From positions 43,261-107,260 of the forward strand of contig CAIKCJ010000049.1 in assembly GCA_903825945.1 (NCBI GenBank): 64,000 bases of DNA, read 5' to 3'. The stretch comes from an uncultured Actinomycetes bacterium. GTDB lineage: Bacteria > Actinomycetota > Actinomycetes > Nanopelagicales > Nanopelagicaceae. Position 1 is the stretch's first letter. The number at the start of each line of letters is the position of its first letter. The notes under the pieces are model-generated. The model worked only from the letters and a program-made list of their open reading frames with translations. It did not search any database and was not told the origin of the DNA. Shown in pieces: positions 52,437 through 61,726 of the stretch. The position numbers were made by a program, and so were the translations under genes.

Positions 52437-53216
52437 ATGACGACAACAGAATCTGTATATAAGAATCGCTTTTCAGGAAAAGTAGCAATTATCACTGGTG
52501 CGGGTTCTGGAATCGGTAAAGCCACGATCACTCGGTTTGTCGAAGAAGGCGGAACCGCAGTAGGAGTCGATGTCATCGCAGATCGTCTCACTGCGCTGGC
52601 TAGCGAGCTCTCGGGGAAGGGTTATTCGATTGCCACCGTTGCGGGTGATTTAATGGATGATCAGACGATCGCACGCGCAGTTGATGCAGCAGGTCCAGTG
52701 GTAGATATTCTTATTAACAATGCAGGGATTATGGACGACTTTGTCCCGCTGGCAGAACTGGACGATGCACTCTGGCACAAAGTTATCGGCGTGAATCTGG
52801 AATCAGTAATGAAGCTCAGTCGTGCAGTTATTCCTGGAATGGTTGCGCGTGGCAAAGGGGCAATCGTTACAACCGCTAGCGCTGCTACATTTAAATCTGG
52901 AATTGCCGGTTCGGCATATGTGACAAGTAAGCATGGGGTCGCTGGTCTAGCCCAATCCATCGCATCCATTTATGGTCCACAAGGAATTCGCTCTAATGCA
53001 GTGGCTCCCGGGGCAGTCGCAACCAACATTATGGATCAGACCAAAGTACCCCGCGGAGTGGCAAACATGCAGGCGTTGGGGGCGAATATGGCCAATATTG
53101 GAACGATTGGAACCTCCGAGCAATTGGCCGCAGCTATCCTCTTTTTAGCAAGCGACGATGCTTCCTACATCAATGGAGTTGTTTTGCCTGTCGATGGTGG
53201 CTGGGTCGCACGCTAA
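52437..53216 (+). CDS. short-chain dehydrogenase/reductase (SDR)
   Basis: NAD(P)-dependent oxidoreductase of the classical SDR family, 259 residues. The coenzyme loop is ITGAGSGIGKATI; Asp in VGVDVIADR after the second strand favours NAD+. LINNAGIMDD, a catalytic Ser in TTASAATF, and YVTSKHGVAGLAQS (Tyr-x3-Lys) complete the active site. The end NGVVLPVDGGWVA is typical. The substrate is unknown. AAAGGAG provides an SD; the gene is probably co-transcribed with the preceding membrane protein. Confidence 0.9.
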   Translation: MTTTESVYKNRFSGKVAIITGAGSGIGKATITRFVEEGGTAVGVDVIADRLTALASELSGKGYSIATVAGDLMDDQTIARAVDAAGPVVDILINNAGIMDDFVPLAELDDALWHKVIGVNLESVMKLSRAVIPGMVARGKGAIVTTASAATFKSGIAGSAYVTSKHGVAGLAQSIASIYGPQGIRSNAVAPGAVATNIMDQTKVPRGVANMQALGANMANIGTIGTSEQLAAAILFLASDDASYINGVVLPVDGGWVAR

Positions 53217-53247
53217 TTGCTGCCTTCGTTGAAGGTAAAGTTTTGCT

Positions 53248-54636
53248 ATGAGCAATCCAACAATTCAATTTCTGGGTGCAGCCGAGACGGTTACAGGTAG
53301 CCGTTTTCTCGTTACCCATAACAACCAGAAAATCCTGGTTGACTGTGGAATGTTCCAAGGTGAACCAGACATTGCCTCGCACAATGCTGAGAAATTTCCT
53401 ATCGACGAAAGTTCAATTAGCGCACTTTTGCTCACGCACGCCCATCTAGATCATTGCGGATATATTCCAGCGCTTGTTAAAAATGGATTCACGGGAACAG
53501 TGTTCGCCACTCATTACACAGAATTGATTGCGGAAGTTGTGTTGAAAGACTCGGCTCACCTGCAGATGCAAAGGGCGGAGTTTGAGGATGTAAAACTCAA
53601 AGCTAACCCTCAAGGTTCGCTGCTCTACAATGAAGTCGATGTAGAAAAGGCTCTGAAGCAATTCAAGGCTGTAGAAATTAGAAATCGGATCGAAGTCCTG
53701 CCAGATGTCTTTGCAACTTTCTATCCGTCGGGCCATATTCTCGGGGCAACATTTATGCTCTTGGAGATAGGTGGCAAGTCTCTGCTCTTCACAGGAGATA
53801 TGGGTCGAGGTTCGCATCCATTTCTTTATGGCCCAGACCTGCCGCCATCACAAAAAATTGATGCTGTTATAACCGAATCAACATATGGTGATCGGGAGCA
53901 CCAGACCCCTATCTCTGACTTTGCTGATGAGCTCAATAAGGCCATCGCGCGTGGAGGGTCGATTCTGATTCCAGCGTTCGCCGTGGATCGGACTGAAGAA
54001 ATTCTCTTTGAGCTTCGCCGACTATTTGATGCAAGGGCTGTGAAAAGCATTCCGGTATATCTCGATTCACCTATGGCCGAGAAAGTATTAGTTTTCTATC
54101 AGGAAGCGATCGAGCAAGGAACCCCTGATATTAAGTCGGATGTGGCAGAGGCTTTCACTTCGAGTGATCCATTTGATCCAGGCAAATTTAGAATCATGAC
54201 AACTGTAGATGAATCAAAATGGCTCAACGACGTCTCTGAACAATCGATCGTTATTTCTGCTAGCGGTATGGCTACTGGCGGGCGAGTGACGTATCACTTA
54301 GAAAGCATGCTCCCGGATCCCGCTAACACAGTCATTTTGGTTGGATTCCAAGCCAAAGGGAGTCGTGGTCTGGCACTCCAGCAAGGCGCAGAAAAATTAC
54401 GGATTCACAATAACTGGGTGCCGGTCAAAGCTGCGGTCGCTAACGTAGAAAGCTTCTCGGTGCACGCCGACCGTAAAGAAATTGTTTCCTGGTTGAGCCA
54501 CATCCTCAACCCTACGCAGACCTTTATTGTTCATGGCGAGCGTGAGTCTCAGGAGGCTCTTAAAACCGCGCTCGAAGGCGAATTGGGATGGAAGGCAACG
54601 ATCCCTGAATTGGAAAAAACGTACGAAGTTCGTTAA
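53248..54636 (+). CDS. beta-CASP metallo-beta-lactamase-fold ribonuclease
   Basis: 462 residues of the CPSF73/YsgA-like family of RNA-processing metallohydrolases. Zinc motif LLTHAHLDHCGYIP, followed by LFTGDMGRGSHPF, ITESTYGDREHQ, the beta-CASP motif ISASGMATGGRVTYHLE, and the C-terminal metal His pair in VESFSVHADRKEI and FIVHGERESQ. It is a likely cytoplasmic endo/exoribonuclease acting in RNA decay. TAAAGT lies six bases before the ATG. Tail-to-tail overlap of 4 nt with the ATPase gene. Confidence 0.9.
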   Translation: MSNPTIQFLGAAETVTGSRFLVTHNNQKILVDCGMFQGEPDIASHNAEKFPIDESSISALLLTHAHLDHCGYIPALVKNGFTGTVFATHYTELIAEVVLKDSAHLQMQRAEFEDVKLKANPQGSLLYNEVDVEKALKQFKAVEIRNRIEVLPDVFATFYPSGHILGATFMLLEIGGKSLLFTGDMGRGSHPFLYGPDLPPSQKIDAVITESTYGDREHQTPISDFADELNKAIARGGSILIPAFAVDRTEEILFELRRLFDARAVKSIPVYLDSPMAEKVLVFYQEAIEQGTPDIKSDVAEAFTSSDPFDPGKFRIMTTVDESKWLNDVSEQSIVISASGMATGGRVTYHLESMLPDPANTVILVGFQAKGSRGLALQQGAEKLRIHNNWVPVKAAVANVESFSVHADRKEIVSWLSHILNPTQTFIVHGERESQEALKTALEGELGWKATIPELEKTYEVR

Positions 54637-55160
54637 AGATTTTTGAGAATGAAGTCAGCTCGGTCTTCTACTGGCATGACCGGAACTCGAATAAGTGGCT
54701 CTGGCCGCGCCGAGTAAACATCGATGAGCATCTGCTGAATTGAGTGTTGAGCTTGAACATCTTCTGATCGTACGTAGTCGTGGTGCAGCGGCAGAAGGTC
54801 GAGAATAAAGACTTTGCGATAGTGCGCTTTTTGCAGCGCTACATCAAGTCTACGATCGGGCTCAATTCCCAAGTAGTGGTAGTACGCCAACTCATCAGGA
54901 AGCGCACGATCGAGAAAAATCAGCTCCTCTGGGTCGAGCGAAGCTTCCAGTTGAATCTGCAGAGTGAGTACATTTTCCTGAAAGAGACGGACATTTTCAC
55001 GTGCCTGGTCCGAATTTATGCCCAAGGCTTTTTCAATCTCGAAATAGTTCCTTGCCTCTTCTATCGCGGTTCGATACCCGCGTTTGGCAAGTAGATCAAC
55101 AAGCGTAGTTTTGCCAGTGCTAGGTCCGCCCGTTATGACGTACCAAGGTGGTCTGATCAA
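54633..55160 (-). CDS. P-loop AAA ATPase/kinase-like protein (NadR-like, COG3911)
   Basis: 175 residues. Walker A ITGGPSTGKTTLVDLLAKRG, a basic/acidic helix TAIEEARNYFE, and Walker B-like LIFLDRALPDELAYYHYLG place it in the predicted ATPase family COG3911, related to NadR kinase domains. The phosphoryl acceptor is unknown. Its ATG overlaps the stop of the upstream cysteine-hydrolase gene by 4 nt, so they are translated together and may share a small-metabolite pathway. Confidence 0.75.
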   Translation of the reverse strand: MIRPPWYVITGGPSTGKTTLVDLLAKRGYRTAIEEARNYFEIEKALGINSDQARENVRLFQENVLTLQIQLEASLDPEELIFLDRALPDELAYYHYLGIEPDRRLDVALQKAHYRKVFILDLLPLHHDYVRSEDVQAQHSIQQMLIDVYSARPEPLIRVPVMPVEDRADFILKNL

Positions 55161-55708
55161 AAGGTAATCCGATCGGTCGCAACAACATCAAGGGTGCTGT
55201 CTGGAAGCTCGTAATCGGCACATGCCCGATTGAGTTCTGCGATGATCATTTCGGCTGGAATCGGGAGGCCATTCCACGATTCATCGATAGTCATATGTGC
55301 ATCTTCAATCAGAGTCACATCTAAGCCACGCTCAATAGCTGCATGAATCGTGTGGCGAATGCAGTAATTACTCTGCGCTCCGCAGATTATTAGGTGATCT
55401 ACACCCATCTCTTCAAGTACATCCTCAAGATCTGTCTCTTCGAAAGAACTTCGCCAAAGTTTGTGAATAATTCGCTCATTTTTAGCTGGTTTGAGTTCAG
55501 GCACGATCTGCCAATATTCACTATCGATCGGCATGTCATCTTCAGAGTGCGCAACCCAGATGACATCTACGCTCGCTGCGCGAGCACGATCAACTAAGTT
55601 ACGGATTTGACCGACTGCAGCGTTACGATTTCGCGCATAATCGACAACCCCATTTTGAACATCTATAACCATCAGCGCTTTTTTGTTGCGATCCTCGTAT
55701 GCACTCAT
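55157..55708 (-). CDS. isochorismatase-like cysteine hydrolase
   Basis: 183 residues. Catalytic triad visible: Asp in LMVIDVQNGV, Lys in RIIHKLWRSS, and Cys in GAQSNYCIRHTIHAAIERG. Family enzymes include nicotinamidase, ureidoacrylate hydrolase and isochorismatase; this protein lacks the nicotinamidase metal-binding set that I can recognise, so a generic amide or ether hydrolase is the safer call. The start is leaderless with TAGATT six bases upstream. In operon with the NadR-like ATPase; an NAD-related role would be consistent but is unproven. Confidence 0.8.
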   Translation of the reverse strand: MSAYEDRNKKALMVIDVQNGVVDYARNRNAAVGQIRNLVDRARAASVDVIWVAHSEDDMPIDSEYWQIVPELKPAKNERIIHKLWRSSFEETDLEDVLEEMGVDHLIICGAQSNYCIRHTIHAAIERGLDVTLIEDAHMTIDESWNGLPIPAEMIIAELNRACADYELPDSTLDVVATDRITF

Positions 55709-55742
55709 GCCTCTAATCTACGGCACACGCTATCCTTCGAGC
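55709..55742. promoter_or_regulatory. interlocked divergent leaderless promoters
   Basis: 34 bp separate divergent start codons. The minus-strand -10 TAGATT (55720-55715) and plus-strand -10 TATCCT (55731-55736) each end exactly 6 nt before their ATG. Each -35 region must lie at or inside the opposite gene. Confidence 0.55.
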
Positions 55743-56579
55743 ATGTCAGCTGCCCTTGCTCTTTTCTCGAGTCTTTTCTGGGGAAGCGCAGACTACTTAG
55801 CAGGCAACCTCAGTAAGCGATATGCCGCTATTGCGGTTACAGGGGTCACTCAAAGCTTTGGTCTGCTTATTGGCATGACTATTGCTTTGTTTGGTAATTC
55901 GTTTTTCGCCCCAACGCTCCATTGGAATAACTACTTCCTACCAGGTGTCTTTGCTGGCGTATGTGGATTCTTGGGGCTGATCTCCTACTACTCGGGTTTA
56001 GCGACCGGTCGTATGGGTGTAGTCGCCCCAATTAGTTCTTTAAGCGCAGTGATCCCATTGATCTACGCATTCGCACGAGGAGAGCGGCCCTCAGGAATCG
56101 AAATCGCTGGAATTGTCATCGCCCTTATCGGCGCCTTCTGTGCTTCTGGTCCCGAAATCATCAAAGGCGTCCCTCTCAAACCACTTATCTTTGGTCTGGG
56201 AGCTGCAGTGGGATTTGGCACCGCTCTGGCCTTTATGGCCGAAGGTTCTAAGTCCAGTCCAATTATGACTATGACGACCATGCGTCTGACCACGGTGAGT
56301 GTCTGCGTACTGCTCGCCTTGCGTTATAGAACTATTGGTGGATTTAAACGAGTTGAGCTCCCCACTTTGGTCGTGATTGGCGCCGCTGACTTCCTTGCCA
56401 ATTATTTCTTAGGTGTTGCCACCACCAAGGGGATGGTTTCGGTCGCCATGATTCTTGGCTCGCTCTTCCCGATAGTTACTGTGTTATTGGCCTATAAATT
56501 CCTGCACGAACGCCTCCATAAAGTGCAATATTTTGGAGTTTTCTGTGCCGTACTAGGTGTTGCCCTGATATCGCTCTAA
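55743..56579 (+). CDS. EamA/DMT-family transporter
   Basis: 278 residues, ten transmembrane helices. First repeat starts ALFSSLFWGSADYLAGNLSK; GRMGVVAPISSLSAVIPLIYA is the conserved end of the first half, and VSVAMILGSLFPIVTVLLAY that of the second. Probably an exporter of metabolites; substrate unknown. The ATG at 55743 is chosen because TATCCT ends six bases upstream; in-frame codons further upstream overlap the divergent hydrolase. Confidence 0.85.
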   Translation: MSAALALFSSLFWGSADYLAGNLSKRYAAIAVTGVTQSFGLLIGMTIALFGNSFFAPTLHWNNYFLPGVFAGVCGFLGLISYYSGLATGRMGVVAPISSLSAVIPLIYAFARGERPSGIEIAGIVIALIGAFCASGPEIIKGVPLKPLIFGLGAAVGFGTALAFMAEGSKSSPIMTMTTMRLTTVSVCVLLALRYRTIGGFKRVELPTLVVIGAADFLANYFLGVATTKGMVSVAMILGSLFPIVTVLLAYKFLHERLHKVQYFGVFCAVLGVALISL

Positions 56580-56628
56580 AGTATTTTGATCACTTTTCTG
56601 ACAATCGATACTCGAGTACGATCTGGCT

Positions 56629-57072
56629 ATGAGCAAAGAGATTCTGCAGCAATTCGTATCTGCCAATAAAGAGTTTTGTGCCTATGCAAAAGCGATGACA
56701 CCTGAGCAACTCAGCCATGTGCCTGTTCCTGGGGAATGGTCCCCGGCTTATGTCATCCATCATATGGCCGATTCCGATGCACACTTTCTCGTTCGGTTTT
56801 TGAATATTCTCTCAACAGATAAGCCAGCTATCGTCCCATTTGATGAAGAAGCATTTCCTACAACTCTTGGATATGTTGGACGTAACGTCGCCATCTCAAT
56901 TGCATCAATAGAGGCAGCGACCGCGCAGCTCGTGGATATCTTCTCGAACGTTAGCGATGAAGTATGGAACCGCACTGGACTTCATCCTGAGCGCGGGGAA
57001 CTAACTGCTAGTGCGCTACTTCAACTCACACTTAACCATCGAGTTGGGCATTTAGAGCAACTTAAGAAGTAA
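56629..57072 (+). CDS. DinB-family four-helix protein
   Basis: 147 residues with the DinB/MDMPI metal-binding pattern: first His in PAYVIHHMADSDAHFLVRF and later two His in LTLNHRVGHLEQLKK. Bacterial members are thiol-dependent S-transferases (mycothiol or bacillithiol) or of unknown role. In an actinobacterium mycothiol would be the likely cofactor, but nothing here proves it. TACGAT ends six bases before the ATG. The 3' end overlaps the convergent hydrolase by 11 nt. Confidence 0.78.
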   Translation: MSKEILQQFVSANKEFCAYAKAMTPEQLSHVPVPGEWSPAYVIHHMADSDAHFLVRFLNILSTDKPAIVPFDEEAFPTTLGYVGRNVAISIASIEAATAQLVDIFSNVSDEVWNRTGLHPERGELTASALLQLTLNHRVGHLEQLKK

Positions 57073-57868
57073 TCCATTTGGCTATATAGGCGGCCGTTGT
57101 CCGGTCGTGCAGGATTCTGCGATGGCCAAGCCCTTCAGTTGCATATAACTGGGCTCGCGGCAGAACTTTGAGAAGATTTTCTGCATCGCTAAACGGAATC
57201 TCTTTATCCTGGCGGTCATGTACAACCAAACATGGCTGATGGACTTTTGGAGCCACGACATCGCCTCGAGTCTCATCCCAACTACGGCCCGTGAGCTTTT
57301 CCACTCGATCAACGAATGCTTTCTCGGCCTTCGGTGGAAGTTCTATGTAGCGAGCAAAGCGGTGCAATACATCTGAAAAGAGATACGGCGAACCGATAGT
57401 TACAACTTTGCCAACCTGCATTCCATCGGAGATTGCAATAAAGGCCGCGCCGCCACCCATCGAGTGGCCAATGAGAGCATCAAACGGACCAAGCTCTTGA
57501 GAGACTCGCAGTAGCGCTGCGGCAAATTGGATGGCGTTGGTGGAATCGCCAGCAGCATCCCCGTGCGCAGGTGCGTCAAGGGCCACAACACTGACTCCGG
57601 CAGCAACGAGCGCATCGGAGAGAACATTCATATGGCCAGCATGAGATTCCCAGCCGTGAATGATGAGAGCCTTTTTTGTAGAGCCCGCTGCGTTCTTGCT
57701 CCACGCTACATAATGTCGCTCTGATCCGGCCGGTTCTAATCTAATCCAACCTTTCATGTTCCGCGGCTTTCCATCGCGCGGACGTACAAAAATGCGCGCA
57801 GCATAAAGACCAACCAGGCTCGGTGCTATCGAGCCAATAGTGCGATCTAGGAATCTGAGGGTTTTCAT
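57062..57868 (-). CDS. alpha/beta hydrolase
   Basis: 268 residues. Nucleophile elbow ALIGHSMGGGAAFI, oxyanion-side ALIIHGWESHAGHM, Asp in VVHDRQDKEIPFSDA and His in EGLGHRRILHD form a complete Ser-Asp-His set. The N-terminus (RTIGSIAPSLVGLYAARIF) is hydrophobic and could be membrane-associated. Such proteins are usually carboxylesterases or lipases; no substrate is indicated. Leaderless start with TAAACT seven bases upstream. Confidence 0.85.
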   Translation of the reverse strand: MKTLRFLDRTIGSIAPSLVGLYAARIFVRPRDGKPRNMKGWIRLEPAGSERHYVAWSKNAAGSTKKALIIHGWESHAGHMNVLSDALVAAGVSVVALDAPAHGDAAGDSTNAIQFAAALLRVSQELGPFDALIGHSMGGGAAFIAISDGMQVGKVVTIGSPYLFSDVLHRFARYIELPPKAEKAFVDRVEKLTGRSWDETRGDVVAPKVHQPCLVVHDRQDKEIPFSDAENLLKVLPRAQLYATEGLGHRRILHDRTTAAYIAKWITS

Positions 57869-57929
57869 CGATTTTAGTTTATTCCATTGCTCGGGGTAGG
57901 AGTAGGTTTTCTGGGATTAGGCTAGTCAC

Positions 57930-58790
57930 ATGAACTCGCGCGTGACTTTGATCGATGGCGGACTTTCAACAGCCCTGGAATCCTTAGGAAGTACGCTAGA
58001 CACTTCGCTTTGGTCGGGTGAATTGCTGCGCAGTCACACTGAGCAGATTAGAGCCGCTCATAAGTTGTTTGCTGATGCTGGCGCGAAGGTATTGATAACG
58101 AGCTCATACCAAGTGAGTTATCCAGGATGCATCGCAGTTGGCTGGAGCACGGATGAGGTAGATGCCGCGCTCTTGCTTTCAACTGAGTTAGCTCGTTTTG
58201 ATGGTGTCCAAGTAGCAGCATCGGTGGGGCCTTATGGTGCATATCTTGCAGAAGGCTCCGAGTATCGAGGCAACTATGGTCTGAGTAAGCACGAGCTCAA
58301 AGATTTTCATAGAGCTCGCCTAAGCAAACTTATTGAAAGCGCTCCCGATTTACTCGCTATCGAAACAATTCCCGAACTTACGGAAGCAGGCGCAATTCTT
58401 GAATTGCTTCATGAGCTAGGCAACGCAATTCCATTCTGGATTTCTTTTTCATGCAAGAGTGAAACAGAGTTATGTTCGGGCGAATTATTTGCCGATGCTG
58501 TCGCACTTGTCATGCGCGAGCCACTTGCAACAGGTGTTGGAATCAATTGCACTGCGCCAGAGCTGATCACTCCACTTCTACAGAGCGCACCTGCTGCATC
58601 TTTCGTTCTATATCCCAACTCAGGCAGGCAGTGGGATGCGGTTGCTAAACAGTGGATAGGTGATAGTGAATTAAGTTTTTCTCGCGAAGATATTGAGAAG
58701 TGGATTGCGCTCGGAGCAAAATACATTGGTGGCTGCTGTGGCGTAGCTCCAGCGGATATCAAAGTACTTGCGCCTATTCTGCAGTCATAA
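57930..58790 (+). CDS. mmuM: homocysteine S-methyltransferase
   Basis: Zinc-dependent methyl transfer to homocysteine, probably from S-methylmethionine, giving methionine. 286 residues with N-terminal TLIDGGLSTALESLG, VLITSSYQVSY, and the zinc ligands: one Cys in GVGINCTAPELI and the pair in YIGGCCGVAPADIK. This is the MmuM/YagD set. The start is clear: TAGGCT six bases before the ATG. It stands alone between two unrelated genes. Confidence 0.92.
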   Translation: MNSRVTLIDGGLSTALESLGSTLDTSLWSGELLRSHTEQIRAAHKLFADAGAKVLITSSYQVSYPGCIAVGWSTDEVDAALLLSTELARFDGVQVAASVGPYGAYLAEGSEYRGNYGLSKHELKDFHRARLSKLIESAPDLLAIETIPELTEAGAILELLHELGNAIPFWISFSCKSETELCSGELFADAVALVMREPLATGVGINCTAPELITPLLQSAPAASFVLYPNSGRQWDAVAKQWIGDSELSFSREDIEKWIALGAKYIGGCCGVAPADIKVLAPILQS

Positions 58791-58893
58791 TCAGGAGATT
58801 TAACCTTTTCTCTCAGAATCAATCGCGATTTACGCGTAATTTGAGCTAAATCCTCAATTGAGCCAAAAGTGCCCTGAACGCTAAACTTGAGGG

Positions 58894-59907
58894 ATGCGTC
58901 AGCCACGAAGGAAGCGGTGGATATTTCTCACCGCCAGCATGGCATTAGTCGCCAGCGCTGCTCCTGCATTTGCGGCTCAGTCAATCCAAGCCGTTCAGGC
59001 TCAAGTAACTTCTTTGCAGATCCAGGCATCAGCCATAGCCGAATCTGCCCAGCAGTCGGAAGTTGAGCTACAAAATCTTGAACGCTCACTCTCATCTGTC
59101 CAAAGCAAGGATTCGGCTCAAAGCAAGAGCATCCAGGCGCTTAAAGCATCTGTTGGTGCGATTGCAGCTCAGGAATACAAGAATGGTGAGCTGAGCCAAA
59201 GCATGGCGTTGCTCTTCTCATCAGATCCCACTCTCTATATGAACAGCGCTGAATCACTCCAAATTGTCGAAAGCCGTTACGCAAATGAGCTGCGCCAGTA
59301 CGCAACAGCAGATCAACAACTCAAAGCAACTGCACTTACCTTGGGTGATCAAGTAGCTTTGGTCGCAAAAGCGAAAGCAAAGTATGTGGCTGAAGAGGCT
59401 GCCGCTCAGGCAAAGCTGCAGCAAGCTGAAAAATTGCTTAATAGCCTCAACAAGGCCGAGCGAGCACGTCTTGCTGCTCTGCAGGCATCGGAAGATAGCC
59501 AATTCCAGGCATCATCTTTGGCCCTTGCAAAAGAGGGAAGTGGAGTAACTGGTGCTGAAGGTGTCGCACTTCGTTATGCCCTCAAGCAGCTTGGTTCACG
59601 CTACATGTTCGGTGCTGCAGGACTTGTTTATTGGGATTGTTCTGGATTAACTATGCGCGCATTTGGTTCGGCGGGAATTGCCTTGCCGCACTCAGCTGCT
59701 GCTCAAGCTGGATATGGAAAGCACATTGCGCTCAACCAAGTAAAACCTGGTGACCTGGTATTTTTTGGTCAGCCAATTACGCATGTCGGAATTTATTTTG
59801 GCAATGGAAAAATGCTCGACGCTCCACATAGCGGAGCTCGAGTTCGCATCGAAGACTTTAGTTCGCGGTTCGGTGGCGAGAAGTACGTCGCAGCGCGACG
59901 CTTGTAA
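58894..59907 (+). CDS. secreted NlpC/P60 peptidoglycan endopeptidase (RipA-like)
   Basis: 337 residues. Signal peptide (cleavage near AAPAFAAQ), then an Ala/Gln/Ser-rich coiled coil (about 30-210), then a C40 peptidase domain (about 220-335). Catalytic Cys is in YWDCSGLTMRAFGSAG, His in ITHVGIYFGNGKML and the third residue in DAPHSGARVRI. It probably cuts the peptide stem of peptidoglycan during division, with the coiled coil inhibiting or localising it. TAAACT ends six bases before the ATG; a palindrome CTCAATTGAG (58853-58862) sits near the -35. Confidence 0.9.
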   Translation: MRQPRRKRWIFLTASMALVASAAPAFAAQSIQAVQAQVTSLQIQASAIAESAQQSEVELQNLERSLSSVQSKDSAQSKSIQALKASVGAIAAQEYKNGELSQSMALLFSSDPTLYMNSAESLQIVESRYANELRQYATADQQLKATALTLGDQVALVAKAKAKYVAEEAAAQAKLQQAEKLLNSLNKAERARLAALQASEDSQFQASSLALAKEGSGVTGAEGVALRYALKQLGSRYMFGAAGLVYWDCSGLTMRAFGSAGIALPHSAAAQAGYGKHIALNQVKPGDLVFFGQPITHVGIYFGNGKMLDAPHSGARVRIEDFSSRFGGEKYVAARRL

Positions 59908-60699
59908 TTACTCCTCCGACCACTTAAAGCTGCGCACAGCGAGGATTGTTCCCACAATCGCCCAAGCGCCAAGTACGGCAAACATCTTGCCAACTTCCCA
60001 AGAATGAGTGAGCTCTTGACTCTTAAAAGAATCCGGCAAAAAGACCGAGCGCATTCCTTCAGTAAGCCATCGAAGTGGGAAGAGTGAAGCTACTTGCTGC
60101 ATCCAGTGCGGGAGTTGGGTGAAGACGAAGAAGACACCGCTAAAGAACTGCAAAATAATCACAATCGGCGAGATAACCGCCGAGGCGCCTCTACCGGATT
60201 TTGGCAGCGCCGAAATAGCGATTCCAAGGACTGTAGAACAGATGCTTCCAAGCACCAATATCGCAAAGAAGCGAAGCCAGAGCGCAGGTGAGTGCGGCAT
60301 GTGGAGATGGAAAAATGCCCATCCGATAGCGACCAAGAGAATGACCTGGAGTACCAAAGAAAGCGCAACGACAATGGCTTTGCCGATGAAGTAAGAGATA
60401 GGCGAGAGCGGCGTTCCGCGCAAGCGCTTGAGCGTTCCGAAGTCGCGCTCCATCGGAATTAAGATGGCAAGATTTTGGAATCCGGTATTTACTAAACCTG
60501 ATGCGATCATGCCTGCGATGAAGTACTGCGCAAAGGAGACGCCTGGCGTTAGATTCTTTGAGAAAATTGTTCCGAAGATGAAAAGCAGCATGACGGGGAA
60601 GAGCAGACTGAAGAAAACGACCTCCTTTTGGCGGAGGAATTGTTTAAATTCCAGGCCGCCGCGCAAGATGCCAAGTCTGATGACTCCAACTTTATGCAT
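59908..60699 (-). CDS. ABC-2 type exporter permease
   Basis: 263 residues, six transmembrane helices, of the DrrB/NodJ ABC-2 family: N-terminal FKQFLRQKEVVFFSLLFPVM (elbow helix), GMIASGLVNTGFQNLAI, ERDFGTLKRLRGTPLS and ending PLRWLTEGMRSVFLP. It pairs with the ATPase gene upstream, overlapping it by 8 nt. Drug, lipid or polysaccharide export are all possible. Its stop abuts the NlpC/P60 stop with no intergenic base. Confidence 0.9.
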   Translation of the reverse strand: MHKVGVIRLGILRGGLEFKQFLRQKEVVFFSLLFPVMLLFIFGTIFSKNLTPGVSFAQYFIAGMIASGLVNTGFQNLAILIPMERDFGTLKRLRGTPLSPISYFIGKAIVVALSLVLQVILLVAIGWAFFHLHMPHSPALWLRFFAILVLGSICSTVLGIAISALPKSGRGASAVISPIVIILQFFSGVFFVFTQLPHWMQQVASLFPLRWLTEGMRSVFLPDSFKSQELTHSWEVGKMFAVLGAWAIVGTILAVRSFKWSEE

Positions 60700-61582
60700 G
60701 AGTTTCCTCCCGTGAAATCATCTTGAGATAAATATCTTCGAGCGAGGGACGTGTGATGCGCAGTTCGGGGATTTCGCCACCGCATTGCTCAGCAATCTTT
60801 AAGACGTCTGATGTTGGATTATCGGTAGCGAGTTCTTTCATTTCGCCGTTCCAAATCCATGAAATGACAGCTTGAGCAGTATTTCGCCCACCAAGAGTGG
60901 CAGGTGTTGCGATTTCAATGATAGAGCCAGCAACAATCACGCCAACTCGATCTGCTAGCGCTTCGGCCTCATCCAAATAGTGCGTTGTGAGCAAGATGGT
61001 TGTGCCAGCAGCGCGAAGGTTTCGAATAAGTTCCCAGAAGGAACGTCTGGCTTGCGGATCAAATCCTGTGGTCGGCTCGTCAAGGAAGAGGATTTCTGGA
61101 TTGCCGATGATTCCGAGTGCAACGTCTAGCCTGCGACGTTGGCCGCCAGACAAATTTCGTGCTCGGTTGTTGGCTTGCTCGGTAAGTCCAACTAGTTCTA
61201 TTACTTCATCTGGATTTCTGGCATTGGGGTAGTAGTGCGCAAAATGATGAACTGTCTCCTTGACCGTGAGATCCTGACCATCTTCAGTGGATTGAAGAAC
61301 AATTCCGATTCTGGTGCGCCAGATGTGGTCTGTGCGGGTGAGGGTGTCGGGATCGGTATGAAGAACTTTCACCTCACCGGAATCACGCCGCCTGTAGCCT
61401 TCCAGGATTTCAACGAAAGTGGTCTTACCTGCGCCATTAGGCCCAAGCAGGGCGAATATTTCGCCTTGAGCTACATCCAGGTCAACTCCATTAACGACAA
61501 CTCTTCCGTCGTAGCTCTTGGTGAGACCTCTGACGCTGATGGCTAGATCGGCTCGCGATTGGCTATTAGTGCTTGCACTCAT
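60692..61582 (-). CDS. ABC-2 type exporter ATPase
   Basis: 296 residues: Walker A LLGPNGAGKTTFVEILEGYR, Q-loop GIVLQSTEDGQDLTVKE, signature ARNLSGGQRRRLDVALGI, Walker B ILFLDEPTTGFDPQARRS, H-loop LLTTHYLDEAEALADRVGV. The C-terminal ~60 residues match DrrA-type proteins. It forms a two-gene exporter with the permease. Leaderless start, TATTAT seven bases upstream. A near-palindrome centred on GAATTC lies upstream of the promoter and may bind a regulator. Confidence 0.92.
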   Translation of the reverse strand: MSASTNSQSRADLAISVRGLTKSYDGRVVVNGVDLDVAQGEIFALLGPNGAGKTTFVEILEGYRRRDSGEVKVLHTDPDTLTRTDHIWRTRIGIVLQSTEDGQDLTVKETVHHFAHYYPNARNPDEVIELVGLTEQANNRARNLSGGQRRRLDVALGIIGNPEILFLDEPTTGFDPQARRSFWELIRNLRAAGTTILLTTHYLDEAEALADRVGVIVAGSIIEIATPATLGGRNTAQAVISWIWNGEMKELATDNPTSDVLKIAEQCGGEIPELRITRPSLEDIYLKMISREETHA

Positions 61583-61621
61583 GGAGTTAATAATAGATGA
61601 ATAACCTCAATTGCAACCTGT

Positions 61622-61637
61622 GAGGGGAATTCACCTC
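61622..61637. promoter_or_regulatory. near-palindrome upstream of the ABC exporter
   Basis: GAGGGGAATTCACCTC, symmetrical except for one mismatched pair, lies about 27 bp upstream of the exporter -10 (61595-61590), just beyond a possible -35 TTGCAA (61616-61611). A transcription-factor operator is possible. I see nothing else in the 144 bp between the exporter and nhaA. Confidence 0.35.
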
Positions 61638-61726
61638 TTGCGATTAGATTGAGAACAGGAATTGCTAACCATGAAGGTCTAGGAGACTAGTACTTCATAG
61701 AAGTCAGCACTGCACATAGATTTTGG

